A stretch of 64,000 nt of DNA, from NCBI RefSeq assembly GCF_010646885.2, contig NZ_CP050700.1, forward strand, positions 3,188,501 to 3,252,500, given 5' to 3'. Below, in pieces: positions 1 through 7,590 of this stretch; positions within the stretch are counted from its first letter, which is position 1; every line of letters starts with the position of its first letter. Below the pieces are notes generated by a model. The model did no database searches and was not told where the DNA came from. It was given only the letters and a program-made list of their open reading frames with translations. The translations under genes and the position numbers were made by a program. This stretch comes from Desulfopila sp. IMCC35008 (lineage in GTDB: Bacteria; Desulfobacterota; Desulfobulbia; Desulfobulbales; Desulfocapsaceae).

Positions 1-25
1 GTGAATGCCTGCAGGTGATTGGTGA

Positions 26-253
26 TTAGAATTCACTTTTTCAGACAACTCTGAAATAGGAGTCTTCCAGGTCCAATCCTCCGGTCAGCACACGCCTACC
101 CAAACCTATCAAGATCAAGACGGCAACATTTTCACCCATACTCCCGGCAATAGTCCCAATATGCCTGTCATAGAATTGAACCGACACCTTAATGGGAAAA
201 TGGTACTGTTTCAAGAATTACAGAACGTTAAAATGTTCAATTTGGCAAGATAA
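26..253 (+). pseudogene. Possible 3' remnant of an unidentified gene
   Basis: An open frame of about 75 codons ends in TAA at 251-253 and has an in-frame TGA at 23-25. There is no convincing start codon or ribosome site at its head. The translation is mixed and protein-like, including VIELNRHLNGKMVLFQEL, rather than low-complexity. This suggests the tail of a gene whose 5' part was lost or frameshifted, or lies outside the window in another frame. It converges on the lipoprotein gene that follows. I do not recognise the family, and it could also be chance open sequence. Confidence 0.28.
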
Positions 254-274
254 CGTGTAGGATAATCGGGAATT

Positions 275-1252
275 CTAAATCTGTGGGACATTCCATTTAT
301 TTTCGACACCCTTGCATGCTACTCCATAATATTTTTCTCTTTTTCCTTCTATGATCAAGGTCTGTTGATATTGTCGGCAAGTGGTTCGATCGTTCCTCTG
401 AAATGTCTGCATCTGAGTCATATCCATTTGTACAACTCCGGAGCCGGAATGCCAGGCATGCGTTACACCCTCCTGACTAGTCTGTAAACTGTTCTGAAAA
501 AAACGATCCATTTCAACTCTATCCGAGTCTGATATACCATCCCTTTCAAGCACAGGTAGTATAGCTGCCAAGCGTTTTCTTGTCACCCGTCTGTCCTCCC
601 CGCGATATTCCCTTTCATACGCAACCCAATGGTTAATCTCGGGGGCATAGTACCAGGCACGGTATTCACGTGCAAATGCCGTACTGCTTGAATTTTTCCC
701 TGAAAACCGTGCACAAGCCACCTTCAATGTGTCGAACTTGCCAGCTGGCACTGTCACCTTGGCATCGCCTTCAACTTCGCATGACCAGTATGCACGGTAA
801 GTTCTAAACGGTCCTCCTTTAGGATGCCATTTGTTGATTTCGAAATATCCTGAAGTTTTTCCAACTGAAAGAGGCCAAAGGGAATAGGCCTTTCGGCCGA
901 AAACGAATTGAGCGTGTTCAAAAGTCCTCGTACCTTCGTGAGTTTTGGATTCCCAACTTAAGGGCCTGAAGGTAAAATCGTGGCTCCCGACAGATCGATC
1001 CCCCCGGTGATTCAGCCATTGCACAGAGTCTTTATCTACATTTTCCACAGTGTCCCACCTGCCACTTGCATAAACAAATACAGTTCCTGGAATATAGGTA
1101 GGTAAGTCCAGAATCCCCTGGGGAGCTGCATCTTGCACTGACCGAGTAGTAGCCACAGGATTGGTGCAGCCCGCCATGACACCAGACCCTGCGATAAGAA
1201 ATATAATCAGGCCACGAATAGCCTTGTTTAAGATTTGACCTTTTCTGAACAT
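275..1252 (-). CDS. Lipoprotein with C-terminal 17-kDa-surface-antigen-like domain
   Basis: This is a 325-residue predicted lipoprotein. The N-terminus is basic, then a hydrophobic stretch ends in a lipobox (SGVMAGC, Cys near residue 29), so it should be lipidated and membrane-anchored. The middle region is rich in aromatic residues and I do not recognise it. The last 35 residues (TTCRQYQQTLIIEGKR ... YYGVACKG) resemble the conserved tail of 17-kDa/16-kDa outer-membrane surface antigens, with the same two cysteines. The start is ATG at 1252 behind an AGAGGG ribosome site. It is the last gene of a minus-strand run with the PqqD-like, kinase-like and repeat-protein genes (gap of 67 bp), so a role at the envelope in that system is inferred. 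Its biochemical function is unknown. Confidence 0.7.
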   Translation of the reverse strand: MFRKGQILNKAIRGLIIFLIAGSGVMAGCTNPVATTRSVQDAAPQGILDLPTYIPGTVFVYASGRWDTVENVDKDSVQWLNHRGDRSVGSHDFTFRPLSWESKTHEGTRTFEHAQFVFGRKAYSLWPLSVGKTSGYFEINKWHPKGGPFRTYRAYWSCEVEGDAKVTVPAGKFDTLKVACARFSGKNSSSTAFAREYRAWYYAPEINHWVAYEREYRGEDRRVTRKRLAAILPVLERDGISDSDRVEMDRFFQNSLQTSQEGVTHAWHSGSGVVQMDMTQMQTFQRNDRTTCRQYQQTLIIEGKREKYYGVACKGVENKWNVPQI

Positions 1253-1319
1253 GATTAGTCCCTCTAGAGTTGGTTAAGGATGTTAAAACACGAACAGGCA
1301 ACGCCTTCAACTGAAGCGA

Positions 1320-1622
1320 TTACCGTTCAGCTTGTAAGAAAACAAGCCCCATATCGTTAAGTTTTCCGATCAGTTCGTACACATCTTTTTCGACTTGTTT
1401 CTTTGCAACGCCGGGAAAGGCTGCTGCCAACACTTGTATGATCTCCACAGGGGATTTCGGTTGTTCAAGTAAACGCCAAACTGCAGCCCCGATGGAGTTC
1501 AGATTGAAGATGGTTCCAGCCTGTTCATCCATGAGTAAGAGTTCGTCATCTATGCACCGTTCTTTGACATCAAGAGTCCTTTTTGTGATTATTGTTACAT
1601 CATCGAGTTTCATTTTGACCAT
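1320..1622 (-). CDS. PqqD-family protein (peptide-chaperone type)
   Basis: This 100-residue protein has the PqqD fold signature: a strand-rich N-terminus, the stretch DEQAGTIFNLNSIGAAVWRL, and a helical C-terminus with LIGKLNDMGLV. Classic PqqD binds the precursor peptide PqqA and presents it to a radical SAM enzyme; related proteins serve many RiPP pathways and so-called HPr-kinase-related systems. Here no radical SAM enzyme is adjacent. The upstream neighbour (25 bp away) is an HPr-kinase-like protein, and a Ser/Gly-rich exported protein heads the operon, so the likely partner is one of those two products (inference). The start could be ATG at 1622 or the ATG three codons later; neither has a strong ribosome site. 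Confidence 0.78.
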   Translation of the reverse strand: MVKMKLDDVTIITKRTLDVKERCIDDELLLMDEQAGTIFNLNSIGAAVWRLLEQPKSPVEIIQVLAAAFPGVAKKQVEKDVYELIGKLNDMGLVFLQAER

Positions 1623-1647
1623 TGGAACCGGTTAAATTTATTCACGT

Positions 1648-2499
1648 TCATGGGCTACCAAATCTTTTCATGAGGAGGTTTGCTCCGGATTCCACGTCTT
1701 GGTAGGTGAGGTGGTAGCAATCGGAATTGTCAACTAATGAAGTAACCCTGTCCACGATGTCTGTTGGACTCGTTTCCCTGGCGAAATTCCTAAGAATTAT
1801 TTCTTTAATCACTGTTTTTCGCTGAGCCGGTTTCAGCACAGGATCGCAAGTCGATTCTCTTTTGAGCATGATAATGCCCTTAATGGGAGAAATTGTTCCG
1901 TAAGGTACCAATTCGGAGTCATTAAGCTTCAGGTAACAGTACCGCATGTTTCTGATAGAGCTACGATCTCGCACAAAATTTCTGAACGATTCATTTAGGT
2001 TGTCTGGCAAAGGTAGCCTGATTCTTGGAAGTAAACCGGTTGCCATACCAGCGTTCTGATCAGGAGTGATGAGCAGGGCGTCATCTGTGTAAAGGCAAGC
2101 TCCAAGATAGCAAAGGTACGCTGACAGTAACGATTTCCCTCCCCTGTAAGTCACCGGCAGAATATATAACCCATCACCAAACTCCACCGCCGCGCAGTGA
2201 AAGCAGAGGGCACCGGGAATTGACCCAACCAGCCCGTGCATTAGATCAACAGTAAGATCGCAAACAGCATCTATTGGGTCTTTGAACACTACTGGTGCCG
2301 CTAACCAAGCTGATTCACGAATATAAGAATAGGCAGCCCGGCTGATTATAATTTGAGGAACAATTGGTTGAACTAATTCGATACGTTGAATGTCGACACC
2401 ACGGGAGATTTCTTCCAACAGTTCAGTAATATTTGCACATCCCTTAAAAAATACGGGTTGTAATAGATTGCCATACTGTAGATATATGGACCCGTTCAT
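1648..2499 (-). CDS. HPr-kinase/phosphorylase-like P-loop protein
   Basis: This is a protein of about 283 residues resembling HprK-related kinases found beside PqqD proteins. After an unrecognised N-terminal half comes FHCAAVEFGDGLYILPV, then the P-loop region TYRGGKSLLS and a Walker-B-like LYTDDALLI. That matches the order in HprK-type Ser kinases (HAA..., GxxxxGKS, D-D/E). The first glycine of the P-loop is replaced (PVTYRGGKS), so nucleotide binding may be altered. Family members phosphorylate serines in protein substrates or have unknown targets. The Ser-rich exported protein 58 bp upstream is an obvious candidate substrate (inference). I prefer ATG at 2499; a TTG at 2511 is the alternative start. 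The PqqD gene follows after 25 bp. Confidence 0.62.
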   Translation of the reverse strand: MNGSIYLQYGNLLQPVFFKGCANITELLEEISRGVDIQRIELVQPIVPQIIISRAAYSYIRESAWLAAPVVFKDPIDAVCDLTVDLMHGLVGSIPGALCFHCAAVEFGDGLYILPVTYRGGKSLLSAYLCYLGACLYTDDALLITPDQNAGMATGLLPRIRLPLPDNLNESFRNFVRDRSSIRNMRYCYLKLNDSELVPYGTISPIKGIIMLKRESTCDPVLKPAQRKTVIKEIILRNFARETSPTDIVDRVTSLVDNSDCYHLTYQDVESGANLLMKRFGSP

Positions 2500-2557
2500 C
2501 TGTACACTCAAGCAGGTTATCTCGCTTCTTTAGGTTTCCAGAGGAACCAGCTACTGG

Positions 2558-3118
2558 CTAAATATTGTCATTCGATGAACTTGCCTCGACATTAAATACA
2601 TTAAAAAGATTACCACTGTCTGATGAATCCTCGAACAAGCTGTCCCGATCATCTGAACCAAGTGATTCTCCTGAGCTGTCACCGGAACCACTCGAACCAC
2701 CAGATCTGTCACCGGAACCACTTGAACCACCGGAGCTGCCACCGGAACCACTCGAACCACCGGAGCTGTCACCGGAACCACTCGAACCACCGGAGCTGTC
2801 ACCGGAACCACTTGAACCACCGGAGCTGCCACCGGAACCACTCGAACCACCGGAGCTGTCACCGGAACCACTCGAACCACCGGAACTGTCACCGGAACCA
2901 CTCGAACCACCGGAACTGTCACCGGAACCACCAGAGCTGCCACCGGAACCACTAGAGCCACCGGAACTGCCTGATTTAGCATATGCTTCACTTAGAGTTA
3001 GAAGCGTCGGAGCAATATAGATTGCCGCCACAGCTAAACCAAGTTTAGCGAGGGCTTCTCTTCTTGTAATATCTTGTTTTGATGTGCCTGAACATAAAAG
3101 TATTCGGGACGGTTTCAT
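2558..3118 (-). CDS. Exported Ser/Gly/Asp-rich tandem-repeat protein
   Basis: This is a 186-residue low-complexity protein. Its N-terminus has a twin-arginine-like motif (TRREALAKLGLA), a hydrophobic stretch and an AYAK cleavage-like site, which suggests export by Tat or Sec. The body is about ten copies of a decapeptide SSGSGDSSGG, in which the fifth-sixth residues are GD or GG, followed by an acidic tail (DDRDSLFEDSSDSG). Serine and glycine make up most of the mature protein. The start is ATG at 3118 because GGAAGGAGATCAC sits directly before it; a longer frame starting upstream lacks a ribosome site. It is the first gene behind a strong promoter and is followed by kinase-like, PqqD-like and lipoprotein genes. 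This suggests it is the abundant product that the others modify or anchor. Function is unknown. Confidence 0.72.
   Translation of the reverse strand: MKPSRILLCSGTSKQDITRREALAKLGLAVAAIYIAPTLLTLSEAYAKSGSSGGSSGSGGSSGGSGDSSGGSSGSGDSSGGSSGSGDSSGGSSGSGGSSGGSSGSGDSSGGSSGSGDSSGGSSGSGGSSGGSSGSGDRSGGSSGSGDSSGESLGSDDRDSLFEDSSDSGNLFNVFNVEASSSNDNI
2679..2969 (-). repeat. In-frame 30-bp tandem repeat array (about 9.7 units)
   Basis: Nine 30-bp units and one 21-bp unit sit head to tail within the repeat-protein gene (9 x 30 + 21 = 291 bp). Each full unit encodes SSGSG(D/G)SSGG; the D/G change is one base (GAC or GGC). Variant bases recur with a 90-bp period: 2711-2800 and 2801-2890 differ at one position, so a three-unit block was recently duplicated. 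There are no spacers, so this is a coding minisatellite and not CRISPR. Confidence 0.95.
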
Positions 3119-3205
3119 GTGATCTCCTTCCTGTTGTGTAAAGCCCGTGACGTATCTTAACATTACCCATTAATTCATATGGTCCTTACATAATTAGGTA
3201 AAGCT

Positions 3206-3234
3206 AATATAGTTCCACGATTCTCACTTGTCAA
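3206..3234 (-). promoter_or_regulatory. Near-consensus sigma-70 promoter of the repeat-protein unit
   Basis: On the minus strand TTGACA (3229-3234) is followed after exactly 17 bp by TATATT (3206-3211), one mismatch from consensus. It lies about 90 bp upstream of the repeat-protein ATG and points towards it. The quality of the match suggests strong constitutive transcription of the repeat protein and the genes behind it. Confidence 0.7.
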
Positions 3235-3346
3235 GAATGCCTGGTTTGCGGGATTGCACTACTAGATGAAATCGTAAGAGACCTTTGCCGTTATTACCTT
3301 CAGAAGAAGGTGTATGACAATAGAGTCAGTAATTTTTGATAATTTT

Positions 3347-3376
3347 TAAAAAAGATCACTCTGTTTGAGTGTGATA
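3347..3376 (-). terminator. Possible terminator behind the histidine-kinase unit
   Basis: Read on the minus strand, CACTC and GAGTG arms flank a 5-base loop. The stem can be extended to ATCA/TGAT with a two-base bulge, and a run of six T follows shortly after. It lies about 300 bp after the stop of the histidine kinase gene and upstream of the promoter at 3206-3234. The stem is short, so this is tentative. Confidence 0.35.
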
Positions 3377-3673
3377 CATATCATGTGGCGCGAAAGTGAA
3401 AATCCCCACAGCAAATGAGAGAAACAGGAGCAAATCATATAGTGGCTCAGAATCAAAATCGCCCAGACGCGCAATCAAGGCACTTCAGGGCTCATCCCCC
3501 CCCTCCCCCCCGCATGTCCTCATGGTCACCCGGAACATCGGAATCAATACTTACCTAGGAGCATGTCGGAGAATTGCCATTTTGGCTCAGATCGAGACAA
3601 TTGCAGAAAATTCAGCACAGGCATAGAAGTGATATTGCAAGCATATATTTTCTGCAAATAACGAAGAAATGGG
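3377..3673. other. Gene-free stretch with C-rich tract
   Basis: There is no convincing gene between the kinase stop codon and the possible terminator. The most striking feature is a homopolymer-like run of C with single interruptions around 3488-3511. A 76-codon open frame across it (3396-3626, plus strand) has no ribosome site and an unlikely composition. Confidence 0.5.
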
Positions 3674-6109
3674 TCAAAAGGGTTTTCTCCCACGCGCTCC
3701 CAGGCAAGCAGACAGGGCCATTCGGAGCCGGTCGAGTCGGAAAGGCTTCTGGATAAAACCTTCAAGTCCTTCCAGACGAAGTTTGGAAATCATCTCTTCA
3801 GGAGCATATCCCGAGCAGATGATGATCTTCGCGTCCGGTTTGATCCGTCTGATTTCCCGGTAACAGTCAGGACCGTTCATCACCGGCATTATCATATCCA
3901 AAAGAATCACGGTGATTTCATCTCCTTTCTCCCTCATGATGTCTATTGCCTTGGGACCGTTTTCAGCGGTAAGTACCTTCATGCCAATCTCCCTGAGAAG
4001 ATCTACCCCTACAGCCCTGATAACTTCTTCATCATCAACCAGTAATGCTGTTCCCTGGAGTTTCACCTCAGTGTCGTCCTGCACAGCTGGCTTCTTTTCG
4101 GACTCAACCGCCTCACATACGGGCAGCAGAATCGTGAAAATGCTTCCTTCGCCCAGAGTACTTTCCATCCTGATTAACCCGGAGTGAGCCTTAATGGTAC
4201 CGTAAACGCTTGCCAGGCCCAATCCCGTACCCTGCCCAGGTTCCTTGGTGGTATAAAACGGTTCAAAAGCCCTGCTCTTCACTTCTTCAGTCATCCCTGT
4301 TCCAGTATCCAGTACACTGATCCTGATATATTGCCCCGCCTCCAACTCTCCCCTTTCACTCCTAGGCAGGTCATGAATTTCCATGTTCATGGTGGAAATA
4401 GTCAAATCTCCCCCGTCTGGCATAGCATCTCTGGCATTGATCGCTAGATTCAATAGCGCGTTTGACAGTTCAGAATCATCCCCCATGATTGTGGGTTTGG
4501 AGGCGTCGAGCTTCTCAACTAAACGAATTCGCTTATCAATACTTCGTTGCAGGATACTTACGGTATCTTTTATAATACGATGCATATCTACAAAACTCTT
4601 TTCCCCACCCTTGTTTCTTGCGAAACTGAGCAATTTCCCCGTCAGGTCAGCTGCACGCTCAACTGATGTCATTATGCTGTTTATCAATTTCGCATTATCA
4701 GGATTCTCATTGATCTTAATCCCGAGCAGTTCCGTCGCGCCCATAATAGCACTCAGCATATTATTGAAATCATGTGCGACCCCACCTGCAAGCTGGCCAA
4801 GCGATTCCATATGCCGCCGCTGATTCAGCTCGTTTTCCATTTCCTTTGTATCCGTGATATCATCGATACGGATTACGACCTGTTCACTGCCTGCTCCGAC
4901 AAGGGGAAATGCTGCGAGGTTGTATATCATCTTCCTGTTATCAACCTCCACCACCACACTGGTTTTCTCCACCGGCTCATTGTTGCCGACCAGCTCCATC
5001 AACTCCAGCAGCGGTTGGGCAAGAAACGGGAACGCGTCTTCAACCGACTTCCCCAGAGCCTCGACCCGGGACAGGACAGAACACCTCTCCGCCTGAGTGT
5101 TCATCTCAATGATTACACCCTTATTGTCTACCCCGATCAGGATTGACGATATTGAGTTCACCACGCTGGTAAGATAGGTACGTGTTTTGAGTAGTTCCTG
5201 TTCGACGATCTCCTTGCTTTGAATCTGGTCCTTTAATTTTCTGTTCGTCTCTTCCAGTGCAGAAGTTCTTTCTGCTACCAACCCTTCAAGTCCTGCCCGC
5301 ATTTTATATATATCGAGAAATACCCGCGCCTTGCTGAGCAGAATAAACTCGTTGAACGGTTTGAAGATGAAGTCGACAGCTCCCTTATCGTACCCCTTGA
5401 TTTCTTTGGTATCGTCACGGTCAATGGCGGTAATGAAGATTATTGGAATTCCGGAGGTCTTATCCTCCGACTTCAGGATCTCAGCAACTTCGTATCCGTC
5501 CATTTCCGGCATCTGGACATCAAGAAAAATAACAGCAAAATCATTGTAGAGGGTCTTTGTGAGAGCATCATTTCCTGAGCGGGCTTCAATCACCTCCACC
5601 TCGAGCTTGGCCAGCAGCTTCCTGAGAACGAGGAGATTTTCCGGTGTATCATCGACAATGAGTATCTTGGGTTTCCCTGTTTCATGCCTTATAAACGCCC
5701 TTTCAACATCTTTCTTCATTGAGTAGAGGTAAAGCAAGGCCTTGACCTTACTGATCAGGACGACCAAGTTAAGCGGTTTATAAATGAAATCGATCGCTCC
5801 CTTACTGTACGCCTTTAGTTCATAGTCCTCATCCCTGTCCATTGCCGTAACAAAGATAATAGGGATATCGGAGGTCGCCTCATCCTGTTTGAGCATATCG
5901 GCGACCTCCAATCCGTTCATTCCCGGCATCAGGATATCGAGAATTATGAGAGAAAAATCATTGTATAAAGTGGCCTTTAATGCCTCATTTCCAGAGGAGG
6001 CAGAAACAATTTCCAGATCAAGATCCGCGAGGGCGTTCTCCAGGACTTTGATATTCTCCGGTATGTCGTCGACAATAAGAACCTTGGTCTTTTCAATCCC
6101 TGACACCAT
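3674..6109 (-). CDS. Hybrid histidine kinase REC-REC-PAS-HK-REC
   Basis: This is an 811-residue soluble sensor kinase with no transmembrane segment or signal peptide. Two tandem receiver domains come first (VLIVDDIPEN with phospho-acceptor Asp near 58; ILIVDDTPEN with Asp near 197). A short coiled coil (about 280-310), a PAS-like domain (about 312-420), the H-box GGVAHDFNN (His near 446), an ATPase domain with GTGLGLASVYG and a C-terminal receiver (ALLVDDEEV, LLDMIMP) follow. The H-box variant AHDFNN is typical of the HisKA subfamily seen in many deltaproteobacterial kinases. Translation is coupled to the CheB-like gene (17-bp overlap). Having receivers at both ends makes it likely to integrate phosphoryl input from other kinases, perhaps the large membrane kinase upstream (inference). 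The start has GGGAG five bases before ATG. Confidence 0.9.
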   Translation of the reverse strand: MVSGIEKTKVLIVDDIPENIKVLENALADLDLEIVSASSGNEALKATLYNDFSLIILDILMPGMNGLEVADMLKQDEATSDIPIIFVTAMDRDEDYELKAYSKGAIDFIYKPLNLVVLISKVKALLYLYSMKKDVERAFIRHETGKPKILIVDDTPENLLVLRKLLAKLEVEVIEARSGNDALTKTLYNDFAVIFLDVQMPEMDGYEVAEILKSEDKTSGIPIIFITAIDRDDTKEIKGYDKGAVDFIFKPFNEFILLSKARVFLDIYKMRAGLEGLVAERTSALEETNRKLKDQIQSKEIVEQELLKTRTYLTSVVNSISSILIGVDNKGVIIEMNTQAERCSVLSRVEALGKSVEDAFPFLAQPLLELMELVGNNEPVEKTSVVVEVDNRKMIYNLAAFPLVGAGSEQVVIRIDDITDTKEMENELNQRRHMESLGQLAGGVAHDFNNMLSAIMGATELLGIKINENPDNAKLINSIMTSVERAADLTGKLLSFARNKGGEKSFVDMHRIIKDTVSILQRSIDKRIRLVEKLDASKPTIMGDDSELSNALLNLAINARDAMPDGGDLTISTMNMEIHDLPRSERGELEAGQYIRISVLDTGTGMTEEVKSRAFEPFYTTKEPGQGTGLGLASVYGTIKAHSGLIRMESTLGEGSIFTILLPVCEAVESEKKPAVQDDTEVKLQGTALLVDDEEVIRAVGVDLLREIGMKVLTAENGPKAIDIMREKGDEITVILLDMIMPVMNGPDCYREIRRIKPDAKIIICSGYAPEEMISKLRLEGLEGFIQKPFRLDRLRMALSACLGARGRKPF

Positions 6110-6680
6110 ATTTACTCCCTAGTAAATCAGTTAAAAAAACTGGAATATCGTTAAGTTCCAAAATAAAATCGATGGCCCCGGTTGCTATAGCTGCCTGTGG
6201 CATGACAGGTGATAGCGCAGTCTCCGGATTCTGGGCAATGGTCAACCCGCCTGCAGCTTTCACCTTAACAATCCCCGCACTCCCATCCGAATTGGCTCCG
6301 GTCAGGATAACGGCGATCAATCTATTTTTATAGGCGCGAGCCGCAGTCTCAAACAGAACATCTACGGATGGTCTGGAATATTTAACCGGTTCGTCAACGG
6401 TGAGTGAAAATGTACCGCCTTTTTCAATCAGAAGATGGTAATTAGCGGGAGCAATGTAGATGATCCCCCTGGTAATCTTTTCTTTTTCCTCCGCTTCCTT
6501 GACCTTGAGACGACAACGCTGATCAAGATAGGTAATGAAGTAATTGTCTGATGATTCCATACGGTGCTGCACAATGATCAGCGGTGCATCAAAACGGGGA
6601 TCGAGCCCTGCCAGCACAACCCGCAAGGCCTTCATTCCTCCGGCTGAAACACCTATCACCACCGCCTCATAATCTTGCAT
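6093..6680 (-). CDS. CheB-type protein-glutamate methylesterase domain, free-standing
   Basis: This 195-residue protein consists only of the CheB catalytic domain, without the N-terminal receiver of classical CheB. The catalytic triad is visible: Ser12 in GVSAGG, His39 in VQHR and Asp132 in LTGANSDGS. CheB enzymes demethylate or deamidate glutamates of chemoreceptors. Here it is paired with a CheR and hybrid kinases but with no methyl-accepting receptor gene nearby. The substrate may be a sensor kinase or a receptor encoded elsewhere (inference). The gene lies between cheR-like (10-bp gap) and the hybrid kinase (overlap), in one operon. Confidence 0.9.
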   Translation of the reverse strand: MQDYEAVVIGVSAGGMKALRVVLAGLDPRFDAPLIIVQHRMESSDNYFITYLDQRCRLKVKEAEEKEKITRGIIYIAPANYHLLIEKGGTFSLTVDEPVKYSRPSVDVLFETAARAYKNRLIAVILTGANSDGSAGIVKVKAAGGLTIAQNPETALSPVMPQAAIATGAIDFILELNDIPVFLTDLLGSKYGVRD

Positions 6681-6690
6681 CCTTAACCTT

Positions 6691-7509
6691 CTAGCCCCTC
6701 TTTTTCTGGTAGATTCTCTGCCCCTCAGTGAAGTGTTCGAAAGAGTCCTTCACTTCAGAAAACTCTATTGTTTCTTTGCTGCCCAAACAGAGAAAACCGT
6801 TTGCCCTCAGACTATCGGTAAAGAGCCTCAGAACCCGGTTCTGCAATTTGTTGTCAAAATAGATGAGAACATTTCGACAAAGTATCAGGTGCATTTCTCC
6901 AAAAACACCATCCGTGACAATATTATGGTTGGCGAAAACAATATTTTCCCTGAGTGAACCGTCGAAAATTGCCGATTTATATTCTGCATAATAGTAGTCT
7001 CCAAAAGACCCTTTCCCATTTGAAGCCTGATAATTACGCGTGCTTTTCTTTATGAGTTCCGCAGAGTAGATGCCCTTTTCTGCCTTTTCAAGCACAGTGT
7101 CACTGAAATCTGTGGCATAGATCGTCGTCCTGTCGTACAACCTCTCCTCTTTGAGGAGGATAGCAAGGGAGTAGACCTCCTCCCCTGTCGCCACACCCGC
7201 CGACCAAATCTTGAGAAAGGGGAATGTCTCCAGATAGGGCAGGACTCTTTCCCGCAAAGACCTGAAAAAAAGTGGGTCCCTGAACATTTCCGTAACATGT
7301 ACCGAGAGATTCCGTACAAATCTTTTCGTAAACTCCCGATCATGGATGATATATGGAATCAATTCCGAGATCCTGCCAAGTTGTGCTTCCTCAAGCCCCT
7401 TTTGTATCCTCCGGGTCAGTGAAGCCCGTGCATAGCCCCTGAAATCGTAGCCGTATCGTTTGAGCATCGCTTCAAGCAGCAGATCAATTTCAAGTTCTTC
7501 GACATCCAT
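6691..7509 (-). CDS. CheR-type protein-glutamate O-methyltransferase
   Basis: This is a protein of about 272 residues. An N-terminal helical CheR domain (about 5-70) precedes the SAM-dependent methyltransferase domain with VTEMFRDPLFF, the SAM site WSAGVATGEEVYSL and LILCRNVLIYFD. It transfers methyl groups from S-adenosylmethionine to receptor glutamates. I chose ATG at 7509, which has AAGGG six bases upstream; a TTG at 7524 would add five residues. It lies between the large membrane kinase and the CheB-like gene on the same strand, so methylation/demethylation of a shared partner is likely. There is no TPR or other C-terminal extension, unlike many chemosensory CheR fusions. Confidence 0.92.
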   Translation of the reverse strand: MDVEELEIDLLLEAMLKRYGYDFRGYARASLTRRIQKGLEEAQLGRISELIPYIIHDREFTKRFVRNLSVHVTEMFRDPLFFRSLRERVLPYLETFPFLKIWSAGVATGEEVYSLAILLKEERLYDRTTIYATDFSDTVLEKAEKGIYSAELIKKSTRNYQASNGKGSFGDYYYAEYKSAIFDGSLRENIVFANHNIVTDGVFGEMHLILCRNVLIYFDNKLQNRVLRLFTDSLRANGFLCLGSKETIEFSEVKDSFEHFTEGQRIYQKKRG

Positions 7510-7590
7510 CAGACACCCTTTCAATTGATGAACAGAAAATGCTCAGGATAGTTGTCACCAGCCCCGCCTAATCGACACAAAACCTGTTAG

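Noticed and set aside
2679..2969. Regularly spaced 30-bp repeats that could suggest a CRISPR array
   Set aside because: Units are contiguous with no unique spacers, and they stay in frame within a signal-bearing protein gene.
2551..3020. Long open frames on the other strand and in a second minus frame across the repeat
   Set aside because: They arise because the repeat unit (a multiple of 3) has no stops in several frames. They lack ribosome sites and signal features.
3396..3626. 76-codon frame in the gap before the histidine kinase
   Set aside because: No ribosome site, runs through a poly-C tract, no recognisable protein character.
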